Shown piece by piece: positions 16,953-25,409 of a stretch of DNA of 64,000 nt (position 1 is its first letter; every line of letters starts with the position of its first letter). Under the pieces are notes generated by a model. It had not been told where the DNA came from and ran no database searches. It saw only the letters and a list, made by a program, of their open reading frames with translations. Position numbers and translations under genes: made by a program. The DNA lies in assembly GCA_963788125.1 (NCBI GenBank), contig CAWBFN010000002.1:1178001-1242000 (forward strand), in the 5' to 3' direction. This DNA is from Bog-473 sp963788125 (lineage in GTDB: Bacteria > Actinomycetota > Acidimicrobiia > Acidimicrobiales > RAAP-2).

Positions 16953-18164
16953 TCAAGAGGCTGAAATCACGGCTTCGCTAGCCGGCACGTCGACTGCCCT
17001 TGCGGTCCGGCTGACGAGTATGAGCGAGCCGCCTGCCGCTATGACGGCAGCCAGAACAAGTGGACCGGTCGTGCCGTAGGTGTTGAAAAGCACGCCGCCA
17101 ACCGCTGAACCGGCGGCTAGGGAACCTTGCAGCGCAGTGACGAACAAGGCAAGACCGCCCTCTACGCTGGCCGGCATTGTCCGAGCCATCCAGGTTTGCG
17201 CGGCGACGGGGACCGCACCGAACCCGGCGCCCCACAGAAGCACCAGGGCGATGATGACCGGGTGCATTCCGCTAATGACGGCGATCAGCAGGGTAGAGAT
17301 GGCAATGAGCAATCCAGCTCCGCAGAGCGTTGCTCTGAGGCGGCGGCGCACGGTGACTCCAGCGGTAAAGTTCGTCGCCCCGCCGGCCAACCCGAAACCG
17401 AGCAGGACGACCGTGACCTGCTCACCGGTCAGCCCGGCCCGACTCTGGAGTAGTGGGTTGATGTAGGTGTAGGCGGCGAAGTAGGCGAAGAAGATCGCAG
17501 CCGCGGCGATAAGGCCAACTCGTGCCGTACTGACCTTGAGTATGGTCAGCAACGTGCTCGAATGGACGGGTACCCCGGTCCCCAGGCACGGTAAGGCAGT
17601 CATCTGTAGAACGATGGCGGCGCCGGCTAGGCCGGCGGCGATCGCGAAGGCAACCCGCCAACTGGTCAGGTTCCCGATGAGCGCGGCGGTCGGCAGGGCT
17701 GCCACGGTTGCCAGGAAGATCCCGCTGCTGACCAACGCGATCGAAGTACCACGCGCCTCTTCGCGGACGAGCGACATGGCCGCTCCGGCACCGAAGACCC
17801 AGAACCCTCCGATGCACACGCCGAGGAGAGCCCGGGCGACGAGCATGATTTCGAAGTTCGGGGCGGCCGCGGCGACCACATCGGAGGTCAACACCAAGGC
17901 ACTCAAGGTCCACAGCAAGACACGGCGCTCGATACGAGCCGAACCCAGCGTCAGGATCGGACCGGCGATGGCTGCGGCGACGGCGGGGACGACGACCATC
18001 AGTCCAGCCAACCCGATGGAGACGCCGAAGGCATGGCTGAGATGGGGGAGGAGGCCGACAGGAATCACCTCGGAGAAGACGAGCGCGAACGATCCCAGGG
18101 CGATCGACCAGACGGCGAACCATCGGTCACCGCTGCTGGTCTGCTGGGGGTCGTGACAACTCAT
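16953..18164 (-). CDS. MFS transporter (AraJ/Cmx-type drug efflux)
   Basis: 403 residues from ATG 18164 (TTG 18218 is an alternative) with 12 membrane segments. Near the start, WSIALGSFALVFSEVIPVGL carries the aromatic and Glu residues typical of the DHA1 subgroup with chloramphenicol or sugar efflux carriers. Helix 4-5 has VARALLGVCIGGFWVFGAGA, the motif-C region. Proton-driven export of small organics is the family role; the substrate is unknown. It is the last gene of the minus-strand run from 21357, behind a quinone oxidoreductase, an SDR and an LLM oxidoreductase, so it may export a product or toxin handled by those enzymes. Confidence 0.88.
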   Translation of the reverse strand: MSCHDPQQTSSGDRWFAVWSIALGSFALVFSEVIPVGLLPHLSHAFGVSIGLAGLMVVVPAVAAAIAGPILTLGSARIERRVLLWTLSALVLTSDVVAAAAPNFEIMLVARALLGVCIGGFWVFGAGAAMSLVREEARGTSIALVSSGIFLATVAALPTAALIGNLTSWRVAFAIAAGLAGAAIVLQMTALPCLGTGVPVHSSTLLTILKVSTARVGLIAAAAIFFAYFAAYTYINPLLQSRAGLTGEQVTVVLLGFGLAGGATNFTAGVTVRRRLRATLCGAGLLIAISTLLIAVISGMHPVIIALVLLWGAGFGAVPVAAQTWMARTMPASVEGGLALFVTALQGSLAAGSAVGGVLFNTYGTTGPLVLAAVIAAGGSLILVSRTARAVDVPASEAVISAS

Positions 18165-18339
18165 CCGGTCGGCCAGCTGGGCCGCTACGGGACGACGTTG
18201 GAGTGTCACCTCGGTCAACGTCGAGTCCGGCTGGGTCGATAGAAAGGTTCAGCTCGCGAACGACCCCGGATGCCCAAGGGCTGCCGGTGGGCCTGGCGAA
18301 TGAGACCGACGCCGATCGGGAAAAGGATCCTGGCCGCTC

Positions 18340-19254
18340 TCATGCGACGGTCAGGATGAGCTTCTCGCGTGCTGCGCCGTTGTCGAGCAGAGCGTGCGCT
18401 TCTGGTGCTCGCTCGATCGGTATCTGGCGCTGCGCCCGGAGGCGAAGGACGCCGGAGGCCAGGAGCGCCATGGTGTGGTCGAGCGCATCGGGAGCCCGGT
18501 CCGGAGTCGGCGCGGACAGCGCCACGCCGAGATCGGCGGCGTGTTCGTCGGCGAGAGTGATGACCCGAGAGGGACCGCCCGCCAGCTCGACGGCGGCGCT
18601 CAAGCTGCCACCCCTTCCGGCGGCGTCGAATACGGCGTCGACCGATGGCGTATGGGCATGCACCTGCTCGATGAGGTCCGTTCCGTAACGAACCGGCACC
18701 GCCCCGAGCTCACCGACGAAGTCTTGGTCTTGCGGGCCGGCGGCGCTGATGACGGCCAGGCCTTGGGCAATCGCCAGCTGGGTGGCGATCACGCCAACCG
18801 AACCGGCGCCGCCCAAAATCAGCAGGGTCTCGCCGCGGGCGACGTGGAGTTGGCGCAAGACGCCAACCGCTGCCTCAGCGGATGCCGGCAGCGCAGCCGC
18901 AGCGCTCCAAGTGACGTTCGAGGGTTTAAGGGTCCATGTCGACGCCAGCACATACTGGGCGTAGCCGCCGAGGCTGGCCAGCAGCGCCGCGACCTCGTCG
19001 CCCTCCTTTACCCCGGTCAGGGAGGGTCCCAGTGAGTCGACCACGCCGGCCGCCTCGAAGCCCAAGACGGCGTTGGGTGGCAGCGGAAATACGGCCTGAA
19101 GGTCACCTCGGCGGATCTTGGCATCGGTGGGGCCAACGCCAGCGGCGCGCACCCGGATTCGCACCTGCCCCGCCCCGGGCTGGGGCATGGCGGTCTCCTT
19201 CCAGACGAGCACGTCGGGCGGGCCATAGCCAGTGAGAACGGACGATTTGGGCAT
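18340..19254 (-). CDS. zinc-independent NADP-dependent alcohol dehydrogenase / quinone oxidoreductase
   Basis: MDR superfamily enzyme, 304 residues from ATG 19254 with GGAGG upstream. The GroES-like domain shows VRIRVRAAGVGPTDAKIRRG and LGFEAAGVVDSLGP. The Rossmann part has the nucleotide loop ILGGAGSVGVIATQLAIAQG. The Cys and His ligands of zinc enzymes are missing, so this is the quinone-oxidoreductase branch, which uses NADPH to reduce quinones or enones in the cytosol. It lies 61 bases after the SDR gene in the TetR-controlled run. Confidence 0.87.
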   Translation of the reverse strand: MPKSSVLTGYGPPDVLVWKETAMPQPGAGQVRIRVRAAGVGPTDAKIRRGDLQAVFPLPPNAVLGFEAAGVVDSLGPSLTGVKEGDEVAALLASLGGYAQYVLASTWTLKPSNVTWSAAAALPASAEAAVGVLRQLHVARGETLLILGGAGSVGVIATQLAIAQGLAVISAAGPQDQDFVGELGAVPVRYGTDLIEQVHAHTPSVDAVFDAAGRGGSLSAAVELAGGPSRVITLADEHAADLGVALSAPTPDRAPDALDHTMALLASGVLRLRAQRQIPIERAPEAHALLDNGAAREKLILTVA

Positions 19255-19315
19255 GGGCGGTCCTCCAGAGACGTTGAGTCGCGCGGTCGGTTGGAATGGA
19301 ATGGTGGGGTCAAGT

Positions 19316-20065
19316 TCAGATCTGTTCGCTTCCACCATCGACGAATATCTCGCCTCCGGTCATGAAGCTGCTTTCCGATGAGGCCAGGAACAGCACCGCG
19401 TTGGCAATCTCCTCTGGCTGGCCCAGGCGTCCCAGCGGGACCTGGCCGGCGATGGCCTGCAAGAGGCTTTGAGCCTGTTCGGGGTCCGGTGCCAGGGCAC
19501 TGAGTCCAGGAGTATTGGTCGGGCCGGGCACAATGGTGTTCACCCGGATACCCCGGCCGGCGAGTTCGGCCGCCCAGGTGCGACCGAAGGACCGGATGGC
19601 TGCTTTGGATGCGGCGTAGACGCTGAACGCCGAGGTCCCGTTGGTCGCCGCCGATGAGCCGGAGAGCACGATGGAGGCGCCGTCGTTCAGAAGCGGTAGC
19701 GCCTTCTGTATCGTGAACAGGGTTCCACGAACGTTGATGCCGAAGGTCTCGTCGAACTGCTCGAGCGTGATCTGGCCCAGCGGCACGAACCCGCCGCCGC
19801 CCGCGTTCGCGAACAGGACATCCAAACCCCGACCGCGTTGGAAGATGGTCTCCATCAGCCGGTCGAGGTCATCGAGATCGGCGACGTCACTTGGGAACCC
19901 GGTAACGTCCTCGCCGATCGAAGCGACGGCGACTTCGAGTTCAAGCTTGCGCCTCCCGGTGATGAATACGTGGGCGCCTTCGGTTGCGAATCGACGAGCG
20001 GCGGCCAGACCTATCCCGGCGCTGCCGCCGGTGACGAGTGCCGTCTTACCTTCGAGTATCCCCAT
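19316..20065 (-). CDS. SDR family oxidoreductase (classical)
   Basis: 249 residues from ATG 20065 with aaggag at good spacing. Classical SDR: TGGSAGIGLAAA (cofactor), NAGGGG in place of NNAG, the catalytic Ser in SGSSAATNG, and YAASKAA for the YxxxK pair. The C-terminus GGEIFVDGGSEQI is typical. An Arg after the glycine loop (TGRRK) suggests NADP. Cytosolic; substrate not evident. It lies between the LLM oxidoreductase and the quinone oxidoreductase on one likely transcript. Confidence 0.9.
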   Translation of the reverse strand: MGILEGKTALVTGGSAGIGLAAARRFATEGAHVFITGRRKLELEVAVASIGEDVTGFPSDVADLDDLDRLMETIFQRGRGLDVLFANAGGGGFVPLGQITLEQFDETFGINVRGTLFTIQKALPLLNDGASIVLSGSSAATNGTSAFSVYAASKAAIRSFGRTWAAELAGRGIRVNTIVPGPTNTPGLSALAPDPEQAQSLLQAIAGQVPLGRLGQPEEIANAVLFLASSESSFMTGGEIFVDGGSEQI

Positions 20066-20121
20066 CGTTCTGCTCCTTTTGTTGGGTGATCGTTCGGTGT
20101 AGGTCAGGTCTGCGGTGTTGC

Positions 20122-21024
20122 TCAGACGGTGTCGGTCAGGTGAGTGCCGGCACCATTCCGGCTAGTTCCCGCCACTGCGGTCTCCGCGTCACTGTCCTGG
20201 GCGCCCAAGACGTGGACCGCGACATGGTCGGCTCCCGCGTCGAGGTGGACCTGGATGCGCGACCGGATGTCGTCGGGCGAACCCCAGGCGACGACCGCGT
20301 CGATGAGCCGGTCACTACCGCCCGGCACCACATCAGCATCCGTGAAACCATTTCGGCGCAGGCTGCCCTGATAGGCCGGTAAGCCGATGAACATGCCGAT
20401 CCCGTCGCGGCCGATGGCGCGAGCCCGGCCGGGGTCGGTCTCGAACACCACCGCCTGATGGGGAGCGATGAGCGGGTCCGCGCCGATCCGGGCCCGAGTA
20501 GTCGTGCTGTACTGGGGTGTGACGAGAAACGGGTGTATCCCTGCCGTGCGCGACGCGGCGAGTTCGGCCATCTTCGGGCCGTTCGCACCCAGCAGTCGCC
20601 GCTCGGGCAGAAGTGGGTATGGTGCCTCGTCGAGGCGGTCGAGGAACGTCCCGACGGCGGCGATGGGGTTTCCGTAGACCTGGCCGGCGTGCACGGCCGC
20701 CTGCTCGTTGCTCACTCCGAACCCGGTGATCGTTCGCAGCCCGAACTCTGCGTCCAGCTGGTGGATCCGATCACCGATGAGTGCCGGGGCCTACCCCCAG
20801 ATCCCCAGCACACCCACGACGACGGCCGAGTTCGAAGCCGAGCGCAGCAAGTGGCGCACGTCGTCGAAGACACCATGACCGTCCAAGCCCGGGATCCACA
20901 ACGTTCGCAACCCAAGCGCATCCAGTTCAGCAGCGGCGTCCTGCACCTGGGGGCGTCCGGCGTCGCGGAGCTCCATACTCCACACGCCAACCTGACCCAG
21001 GAGCGACCTCACCTGATTAGGCAC
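20122..21024 (-). pseudogene. LLM-class F420-dependent oxidoreductase with in-frame TAG
   Basis: Luciferase-like monooxygenase fold enzyme using F420 (or FMN). The start GTG 21024 has gggagg ahead. The N-terminal part reads LGQVGVWSMELRDAG and ALGLRTLWIPGLDGH, then reaches a TAG at 20791-20793 right after VVGVLGIWG. The same frame continues with APALIGDRIHQLDAEFG and GFGVSNEQAAVHAGQVYGNP, and ends with RSRIQVHLDAGADHVAVHVL, a usual family end. So one nonsense codon divides an otherwise intact gene of about 300 codons. The C-terminal part alone could start at GTG 20715 but would lack the first strands of the barrel. Whether the codon is a real mutation needs read support. Confidence 0.8.
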
Positions 21025-21108
21025 AACAACCTCCCTAACTTGGTACCAGCTCGGTGCTGCTCCGATCGGCTGCCCGACGAACGTTGAGCGAAGTGCGGGC
21101 TCTGGCGG

Positions 21109-21357
21109 TCAAGGGATCCTCAATCGGGGCGGCTGGGGCATGAGGCGGCTCCCACTTGGGGGACGGTCGCGTAACCCCAGTCCACGTTGCTCCCGATCGG
21201 AAAAGGGCGCCTGGTCAACGAAGAAGGAGTTGGGTGGAACCTCAATTGGCCCTGCCTCGATCAGCACGACCGAAGCATCCTCGCTGAGCCTGTTTGCGAG
21301 TACGCAGCCGGCCGAGCCCGCACCGACGATCACTAAATCGTGCTCCTGAGCTGCCAT
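21109..21357 (-). pseudogene. GMC oxidoreductase, N-terminal fragment
   Basis: First 60 or so residues of a glucose-methanol-choline oxidoreductase: EHDLVIVGAGSAGCVLANRL is the FAD Rossmann loop and VVLIEAGP the ribose-binding acidic turn. After PFSDRE the frame shifts; the next frame still reads NVDWGYATVPQVG (family W.Y.T.PQ) before a stop. The remaining 400 to 500 residues, including the His active site, are absent. First gene of the minus-strand run opposite the TetR gene, so it takes the position of the most strongly regulated gene although it cannot make an enzyme. Confidence 0.75.
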
Positions 21358-21412
21358 TTCGACACTCCCGTCGGTTTGGGGAACTGAGGGGTTTCGTTAT
21401 GAGACCAAAAAG

Positions 21413-21428
21413 TATCGTACGGACGATA
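21413..21428. promoter_or_regulatory. palindromic TetR operator candidate
   Basis: Perfect inverted repeat tatcgt-acgg-acgata between the divergent GMC fragment (start 21357) and the TetR gene. Size and symmetry fit a TetR dimer site. It lies 12 bases before GTG 21441, which would place it over the regulator promoter. Confidence 0.55.
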
Positions 21429-21440
21429 TCCTTGATCGCG

Positions 21441-22034
21441 GTGACTGGCAAGAGGAACGCCCGGACGCGCTTGCTCGAAGCGACGATCGAGCTGATCTGG
21501 AGGGGTGGGCTGGCCGCCGCCACACCTGCGGCCGTGGCCGAGCATGCCGGCGCCGGGAAGATGTCGCTCTACCGCCACTTCGCCGGAAAGGACGAACTTG
21601 TCACCGAGGCGCTCAAGGCGCAGGATCCTCGGCAGCGGGCTCTCGTTCTAGGCAAGCCAGGTCTGGACCCCCGAGAACGCATCCTCAACGTGTTCGAACG
21701 GCAGGCGGCCGCCGCCGACCGCGCAGGCGATCGATACCGGGGCTGCCCCTTCGTGCGCGCCAAGCTCCATTTTGAGGACGACGGGCACCCAGCAGCCCCC
21801 GTCGTGACTGCGCATAAGGACGAGATGATCAAAGAGATCGCCTCGATCCTGAGCGATGGCGGCCAGGTGGATCCCGAAGCAACCGCTCGGGTCGTCCTGA
21901 TGCTCTTCGATGGTGCCACCATCCACGCCGAGATTCGCGGCAACGGAGAACCATTTAGGCAAGCCAGGGCGGCCCTTGCCGTTCTGCTCTCGGATTCGGA
22001 GAACGCCGACAACTCATCGCCCCCCCAGAAGTGA
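21441..22034 (+). CDS. TetR/AcrR family transcriptional regulator
   Basis: 197 residues from GTG 21441; ATG 21399 in the same frame is an alternative, but it lies upstream of the palindrome at 21413-21428, so the shorter start fits better. The N-terminal helix-turn-helix reads RTRLLEATIELIWRGGLAAA, TPAAVAEHAGAGKMSLYRHF and GKDELVTEAL. The C-terminal ligand domain has YRGCPFVRAKLHF and helices to the end. Expected to repress itself and the divergent run of oxidoreductases and the MFS pump (21357 down to 16953) until a small ligand binds. Confidence 0.88.
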   Translation: MTGKRNARTRLLEATIELIWRGGLAAATPAAVAEHAGAGKMSLYRHFAGKDELVTEALKAQDPRQRALVLGKPGLDPRERILNVFERQAAAADRAGDRYRGCPFVRAKLHFEDDGHPAAPVVTAHKDEMIKEIASILSDGGQVDPEATARVVLMLFDGATIHAEIRGNGEPFRQARAALAVLLSDSENADNSSPPQK

Positions 22035-22138
22035 CGGCGAACCACCTGTCAGCCGATAACCGTTCTCGGGCAGGTAGCAACCCCCACCGACCTTTGAAGC
22101 CCATCGCCCTTTACCCTTTCTGAGGCAGGCTCCTGCCG

Positions 22139-22310
22139 TTAGGGTACGAGTACGATCTTGGCGAGCGTGTGACGCTGCTCGAGATCTCGGTAGGCCTCGC
22201 GCACTTTGGTAAGTGGGTACGTCTTGGCAATGTGAATCTCGAGTCGTTCCTGGGCGATCAATCCGGCCAGCTCACTCAGCACATCGCTGTTCGCCGGAGC
22301 GGCGCCGCCG
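22139..22310 (-). pseudogene. C-terminal remnant of an NADP-dependent zinc-type alcohol dehydrogenase
   Basis: The minus strand before TAA 22139-22141 reads SDVLSELAGLIAQERLEIHI, then AKTYPLTKVREAYRDLE and RHTLAKIVLVP, the standard end of MDR-family dehydrogenases. No start codon or upstream homology remains: the Rossmann and GroES-like parts are gone. The open frame on the opposite strand across 22329-22521 is unrelated. Confidence 0.6.
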
Positions 22311-22756
22311 TCAGTGTTGGCCCCGTATTGCGGTAGCCACCGAGTGGCGTCCGTACTTCGGGCTCGAAGTCGATTCTGATTCTGAAGCCTTCACGGTGCT
22401 CCTCAACCCTGAGGGCACCCGGCTCCTCCGCTCGTGGCGCCACACACTGGACTGCAGCCAGTGTGGCGGACACGCGACGGCTGTGCTATCGCTCGACGAG
22501 CTGCGACGCGCCATCGGGTGAATAGCTTCGCTGCCACGGTACGCCGGGACCGCGGGACATTCGGCCCGATTGGGGCAGGGCCTGTTTCGCCTGCCACACA
22601 ATTTGGGGCGTACCGATTCCTGCCGGTGGCCGGCGCCGGTCGACGCAATGGTTGCCTGCGCCCGGCCTACCGCGAAGGGAGATAGCGGCTTGCAGTCGGT
22701 CAGGTAGATAGGCTCACCGCGAGCCGTATGGCCATGGTCGAACGCGGTGATGGTCC

Positions 22757-23419
22757 GTGTCCGCGGCCAAGCGGACGCCCCGAGACGAGCGACGGCGTCG
22801 TCTCGGTCAGAACTTCCTACACGCTGACGTCGCAAAGGCAGTTGTCGCTGAGGCATCAATTCAGGCCAGCGACCTCGTAGTCGAGATAGGCGCGGGCCTT
22901 GGTAGCCTGACGTTCCCTCTCGCTGAGTGGGTCAGCCAGGTCCTCGCGGTCGAAGTCGATCCCGTTCTCGCCGCCAGGCTCCAGCGTGAACTTCAGCGTC
23001 GCAAGGTCACCAATGTTTCGGTCGTGTGCTGCGATGCACGTCGCTACCGGCTACCCCTCCGACCATTCAGGGCGTTCGGCTCGCTTCCCTTCGGCGCGAC
23101 CACGGCCTTGATGCGCCACCTGCTCGATGATCCGGGGTCCCAGCTTGAGCAAGCCGACCTGGTCGTACAGTGGGAGGTGGCACACAAGAGGGCGACAACA
23201 CCGCCGAGCACCCTGCTGTCGGCGGCGTGGGCGCCATGGTGGGTCTTCGAACTGGGGCGACGAATCTCAGCTGAAGCCTTCCGGCCGGTGCCAGCGGTGG
23301 ACGCCGCTGTTCTGCGAGTGAGGCGCCGCGAACCCGCCGTGCTCCCCGTCGATCTGGCCCGTCCCTTCGGCGACTTCCTTCGAGACCATTGGGGCGCTCC
23401 GGGACCCCCGGCCATCTGA
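22757..23419 (+). CDS. Erm-like 23S rRNA (adenine-N6) methyltransferase
   Basis: 220 residues from GTG 22757, in the KsgA/Erm family that methylates adenine N6 of rRNA with S-adenosylmethionine. Seen: DERRRRLGQNFLHADVAKAV (the LGQNFL start), motif I VVEIGAGLGSLTFPLAE, the acidic ribose residue in VLAVEVDPVLAARL, and CCDARRYRLP. The catalytic motif IV, normally N(L/I)P(F/Y), reads SLPF here within FGSLPFGATTALMRHLL, so the conserved Asn is Ser. The C-terminal part has the family RFRPVPAVDAAVLRV-type strand (EAFRPVPAVDAAVL). If active it could confer macrolide resistance; the Asn change makes that doubtful. Confidence 0.8.
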   Translation: MSAAKRTPRDERRRRLGQNFLHADVAKAVVAEASIQASDLVVEIGAGLGSLTFPLAEWVSQVLAVEVDPVLAARLQRELQRRKVTNVSVVCCDARRYRLPLRPFRAFGSLPFGATTALMRHLLDDPGSQLEQADLVVQWEVAHKRATTPPSTLLSAAWAPWWVFELGRRISAEAFRPVPAVDAAVLRVRRREPAVLPVDLARPFGDFLRDHWGAPGPPAI

Positions 23420-23506
23420 TTCGGCGCCACCCGAATGCCCAGGTCGTCTCGATTTGTCGGCAACACGGCTGTCGATCAGGAGGGCCGTCCCGTCTGCCGC
23501 GCTCGA

Positions 23507-24486
23507 TCAGTGTTCCCCCAGCAGGCCGAGCTCGTCGCAGGCTGTCGGCGGTCTCGACGATCGTGGTTTCGGCCGGGCGTGGTTGCCAGCCGAGTTCCTG
23601 CTTGGCACGGTCGTTGTGGATCGTCAGTGGCGACGGGTCCTCGCCGGGCGCCTCGTCGGTCGTGACGTGGCCGCCTGCAGGCCCGAGGTGGTCGCGGAGG
23701 ATCTGTGCCAGCCCCAGCCAGGTGATCGTCGGGCCGTCCGCCAACAGCAGGTAACGCTTCCCGGCGGCGGCAGGAGTGGCCATCGCCGTGATGTGCGCGT
23801 CGGCGACGTCGCGCACGTCGACGACGCCGAAGCGCTGGCGTGGCAGCGCCGGCATCGTGCCCTCGATGATCGCCTTGAAGGCGGTCAGCGTCGAGCGCAG
23901 TGCCGGCACCAGCGACGGGCCGGCGATGAATGTCGGGTTCACCACCACCAGCTGGGTGTCGCCTCCTTCGGTCTCGATGAAGTCCCAGGCGGCACGCTCG
24001 GCGATCGCCTTGGAGCGCGGGTAGGGCGGCAGCCCTGGCGTGTCGGGGTCGGTCCAGTCCGCCTCGGTGTAGTCGCGGACTGCCTTCGGCGAGTAACCCA
24101 CCGCGGCGAACGAGGAGGTCAGCACCACCCTGCGCGCGCCGGCGTCCCGGGCTGCCTTCAGCACGCGCACTGTGCCCTGCGCGGGCGGGGACGATCAGCT
24201 CGTCCGGGTCCTTGGGCTGGGCGGACGGGATCGGCGAAGCGACGTGGTGGACTTCCTCCACACCCTCGAGCGCGGCCGGCCAGCCGTCGTCGGAGGTCAG
24301 ATCTGCTGCCACCAGTTCAAGGCCGGTGTCGTCCGCACCACCGCGGCGCACGGCCGCGCGCACATCTGCCTCACCATCCAGGGAGCGCACCGTCGCGCGC
24401 ACCTCACGCCCATCACGCAGCAGCGCCGCGATCAACTGCGTGCCCAGATATCCGGACCCGCCTGTCACCAACACTTTGGAGCTCAT
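23507..24486 (-). pseudogene. NAD-dependent epimerase/dehydratase (dihydroflavonol reductase-like), two frameshifts
   Basis: Extended SDR of about 325 residues. N-terminal frame from ATG 24486: VLVTGGSGYLGTQLIAALLR, VRATVRSLDGE and VHHVASPIPSAQPKDPDELI. A one-base shift near 24178 moves the frame; homology resumes with VRVLKAARDAGARRVVLTSS, SFAAVGYSPK and the YPRSKAIAERAAWDF catalytic YxxxK. A second shift near 23530 restores DSLRRLGLLGEH with TGA at 23507-23509. Family members reduce aldehydes or ketones such as flavanonols or methylglyoxal. The start overlaps the MerR gene stop by four bases (ATGA), so the pair is coupled. All motifs survive, so the shifts could be sequence errors. Confidence 0.82.
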
Positions 24487-24923
24487 CTGAGCACCGCCTC
24501 CAGTCGTGGGAGCATCTTCTGTACCTGCAAGTTCGCCTCGGCTTCCGCGCCCGTATCCGCACGGTCGCGGGCATCCCAGAGCGCCGCCTTCGCCCGTAGG
24601 TAGTCGAGGTGGATGCGCAGCGTCTCGATCTCGGCCTCGACCCGCTCGGCGTGCCGCAGCAGCAGATCGCGCTGCTCACCCGCTTTGGCGTGCCCAAGCT
24701 CACGATTGGCCTGGTAGGTGCGCATCTCCTCGATCCCGACGCCCATGGCGCGCAGGCAAGCGAGCGCCTGCAACGTGTCGACTTCCTCCTCGCGATAGCG
24801 GCGGTGTCCGCTGCTCGGATCACGGGCAATCGGGCCGATCAGCCCGACCTCCTCGTAGTAGCGCAGCGTCGGCTCACTGAGCCCGCTGCGCCGGGCTGCA
24901 TCTTGGATTGTCAAAGCTGTCAT
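24483..24923 (-). CDS. MerR family transcriptional regulator
   Basis: 146 residues from ATG 24923. The N-terminal winged helix is textbook: TIQDAARRSGLSEPTLRYYE, EVGLIGPIARDPSSGHRRY, then LQALACLRAMGVGIEEMRTY. A long dimerisation helix follows. The C-terminal part has no Cys pair, so it senses an organic or redox signal rather than a metal. The gene runs into the epimerase (ATGA overlap). A 19-base-spacer promoter with a perfect palindrome lies immediately upstream, the standard target of MerR activators. Confidence 0.9.
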   Translation of the reverse strand: MTALTIQDAARRSGLSEPTLRYYEEVGLIGPIARDPSSGHRRYREEEVDTLQALACLRAMGVGIEEMRTYQANRELGHAKAGEQRDLLLRHAERVEAEIETLRIHLDYLRAKAALWDARDRADTGAEAEANLQVQKMLPRLEAVLR

Positions 24924-24929
24924 GACGAC

Positions 24930-24960
24930 AGTAAAACAAACCTCAAGCGCTTGAAGTCAA
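24930..24960 (-). promoter_or_regulatory. MerR-type promoter, 19-bp spacer with 12-bp palindrome
   Basis: On the minus strand: -35 TTGACT (24955-24960), a 19-base spacer, and -10 TTTACT (24930-24935). The spacer holds the perfect palindrome tcaagcgcttga (24943-24954). Lengthened 19-20 base spacers with a central palindrome are characteristic of MerR-activated promoters. The -10 ends 6 bases before the ATG of the MerR gene, so the transcript would start at or next to the initiation codon (leaderless). Confidence 0.72.
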
Positions 24961-24978
24961 GAGGCAGCGAGCAGAGAG

Positions 24979-25245
24979 TTACTCTCGCTCGGTAGCGGGC
25001 ACAGGCGCCGCTGGACTCAGGGCACGTTCACTATCCACCGACTTCGCGGGGCTGTGGCATTCGAGCACGTTGTCCACCAGCACCCACGTGTCCCAGGATC
25101 GCTCGCCGTCCACCCAGACCCCGTCGAATGGAATCGCTCCTGCCGCCCGCCTCACCGTCACATTGGCATTGGACAGAGCGATGGGTTCGGCCTTGGTGAG
25201 CTTCGGCGTCCCGTCGATCGTCGTGAACCACAGGTGTGTTGCCAC
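24979..25245 (-). CDS. hypothetical protein with a compact beta domain
   Basis: 88 residues from GTG 25245. It begins MATHLWFTTIDGTPKLTKAE and contains VTVRRAAGAIPFDGVWVDGE and SWDTWVLVDNVLECHSP, an alternating pattern that suggests a small beta-barrel or SH3-like fold. No family is recognised. No ribosome site precedes the GTG; a TAATAG sequence a few bases upstream could be a -10 box for a leaderless message. It does not overlap the MerR promoter. Confidence 0.5.
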   Translation of the reverse strand: MATHLWFTTIDGTPKLTKAEPIALSNANVTVRRAAGAIPFDGVWVDGERSWDTWVLVDNVLECHSPAKSVDSERALSPAAPVPATERE

Positions 25246-25249
25246 CCCT

Positions 25250-25409
25250 ATTACAGTAACTGGGCGTCTGCGCCCCGTGCGCCCCGCAAATCGGGGGGCG
25301 GGTGTAGGTAACAGCGGGGGGACCGCTCAACCACACCGCAGGAACCTCTAACGCAATCGCCAGGGCATCCCTAGTGAGGCCTTATCCGCTACCCATGTCG
25401 TGACCGATG
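25250..25409. other. short intergenic stretch
   Basis: Contains no recognisable gene; a G-rich run (25288-25321) and the probable promoter of the 88-residue gene are the only notable points. Confidence 0.35.

Noticed and set aside
3705..20793. Recoded TAG (amber readthrough)
   Set aside because: Several intact genes in the window end with TAG, so TAG functions as a stop here; the two interrupted genes are better explained by mutation or error.
22329..22521. Plus-strand frame with a CSQCGGH motif (about 64 codons)
   Set aside because: Composition looks partly coding, but no plausible start or ribosome site precedes it and no family was recognised; it may be a gene fragment. Not listed as a gene.
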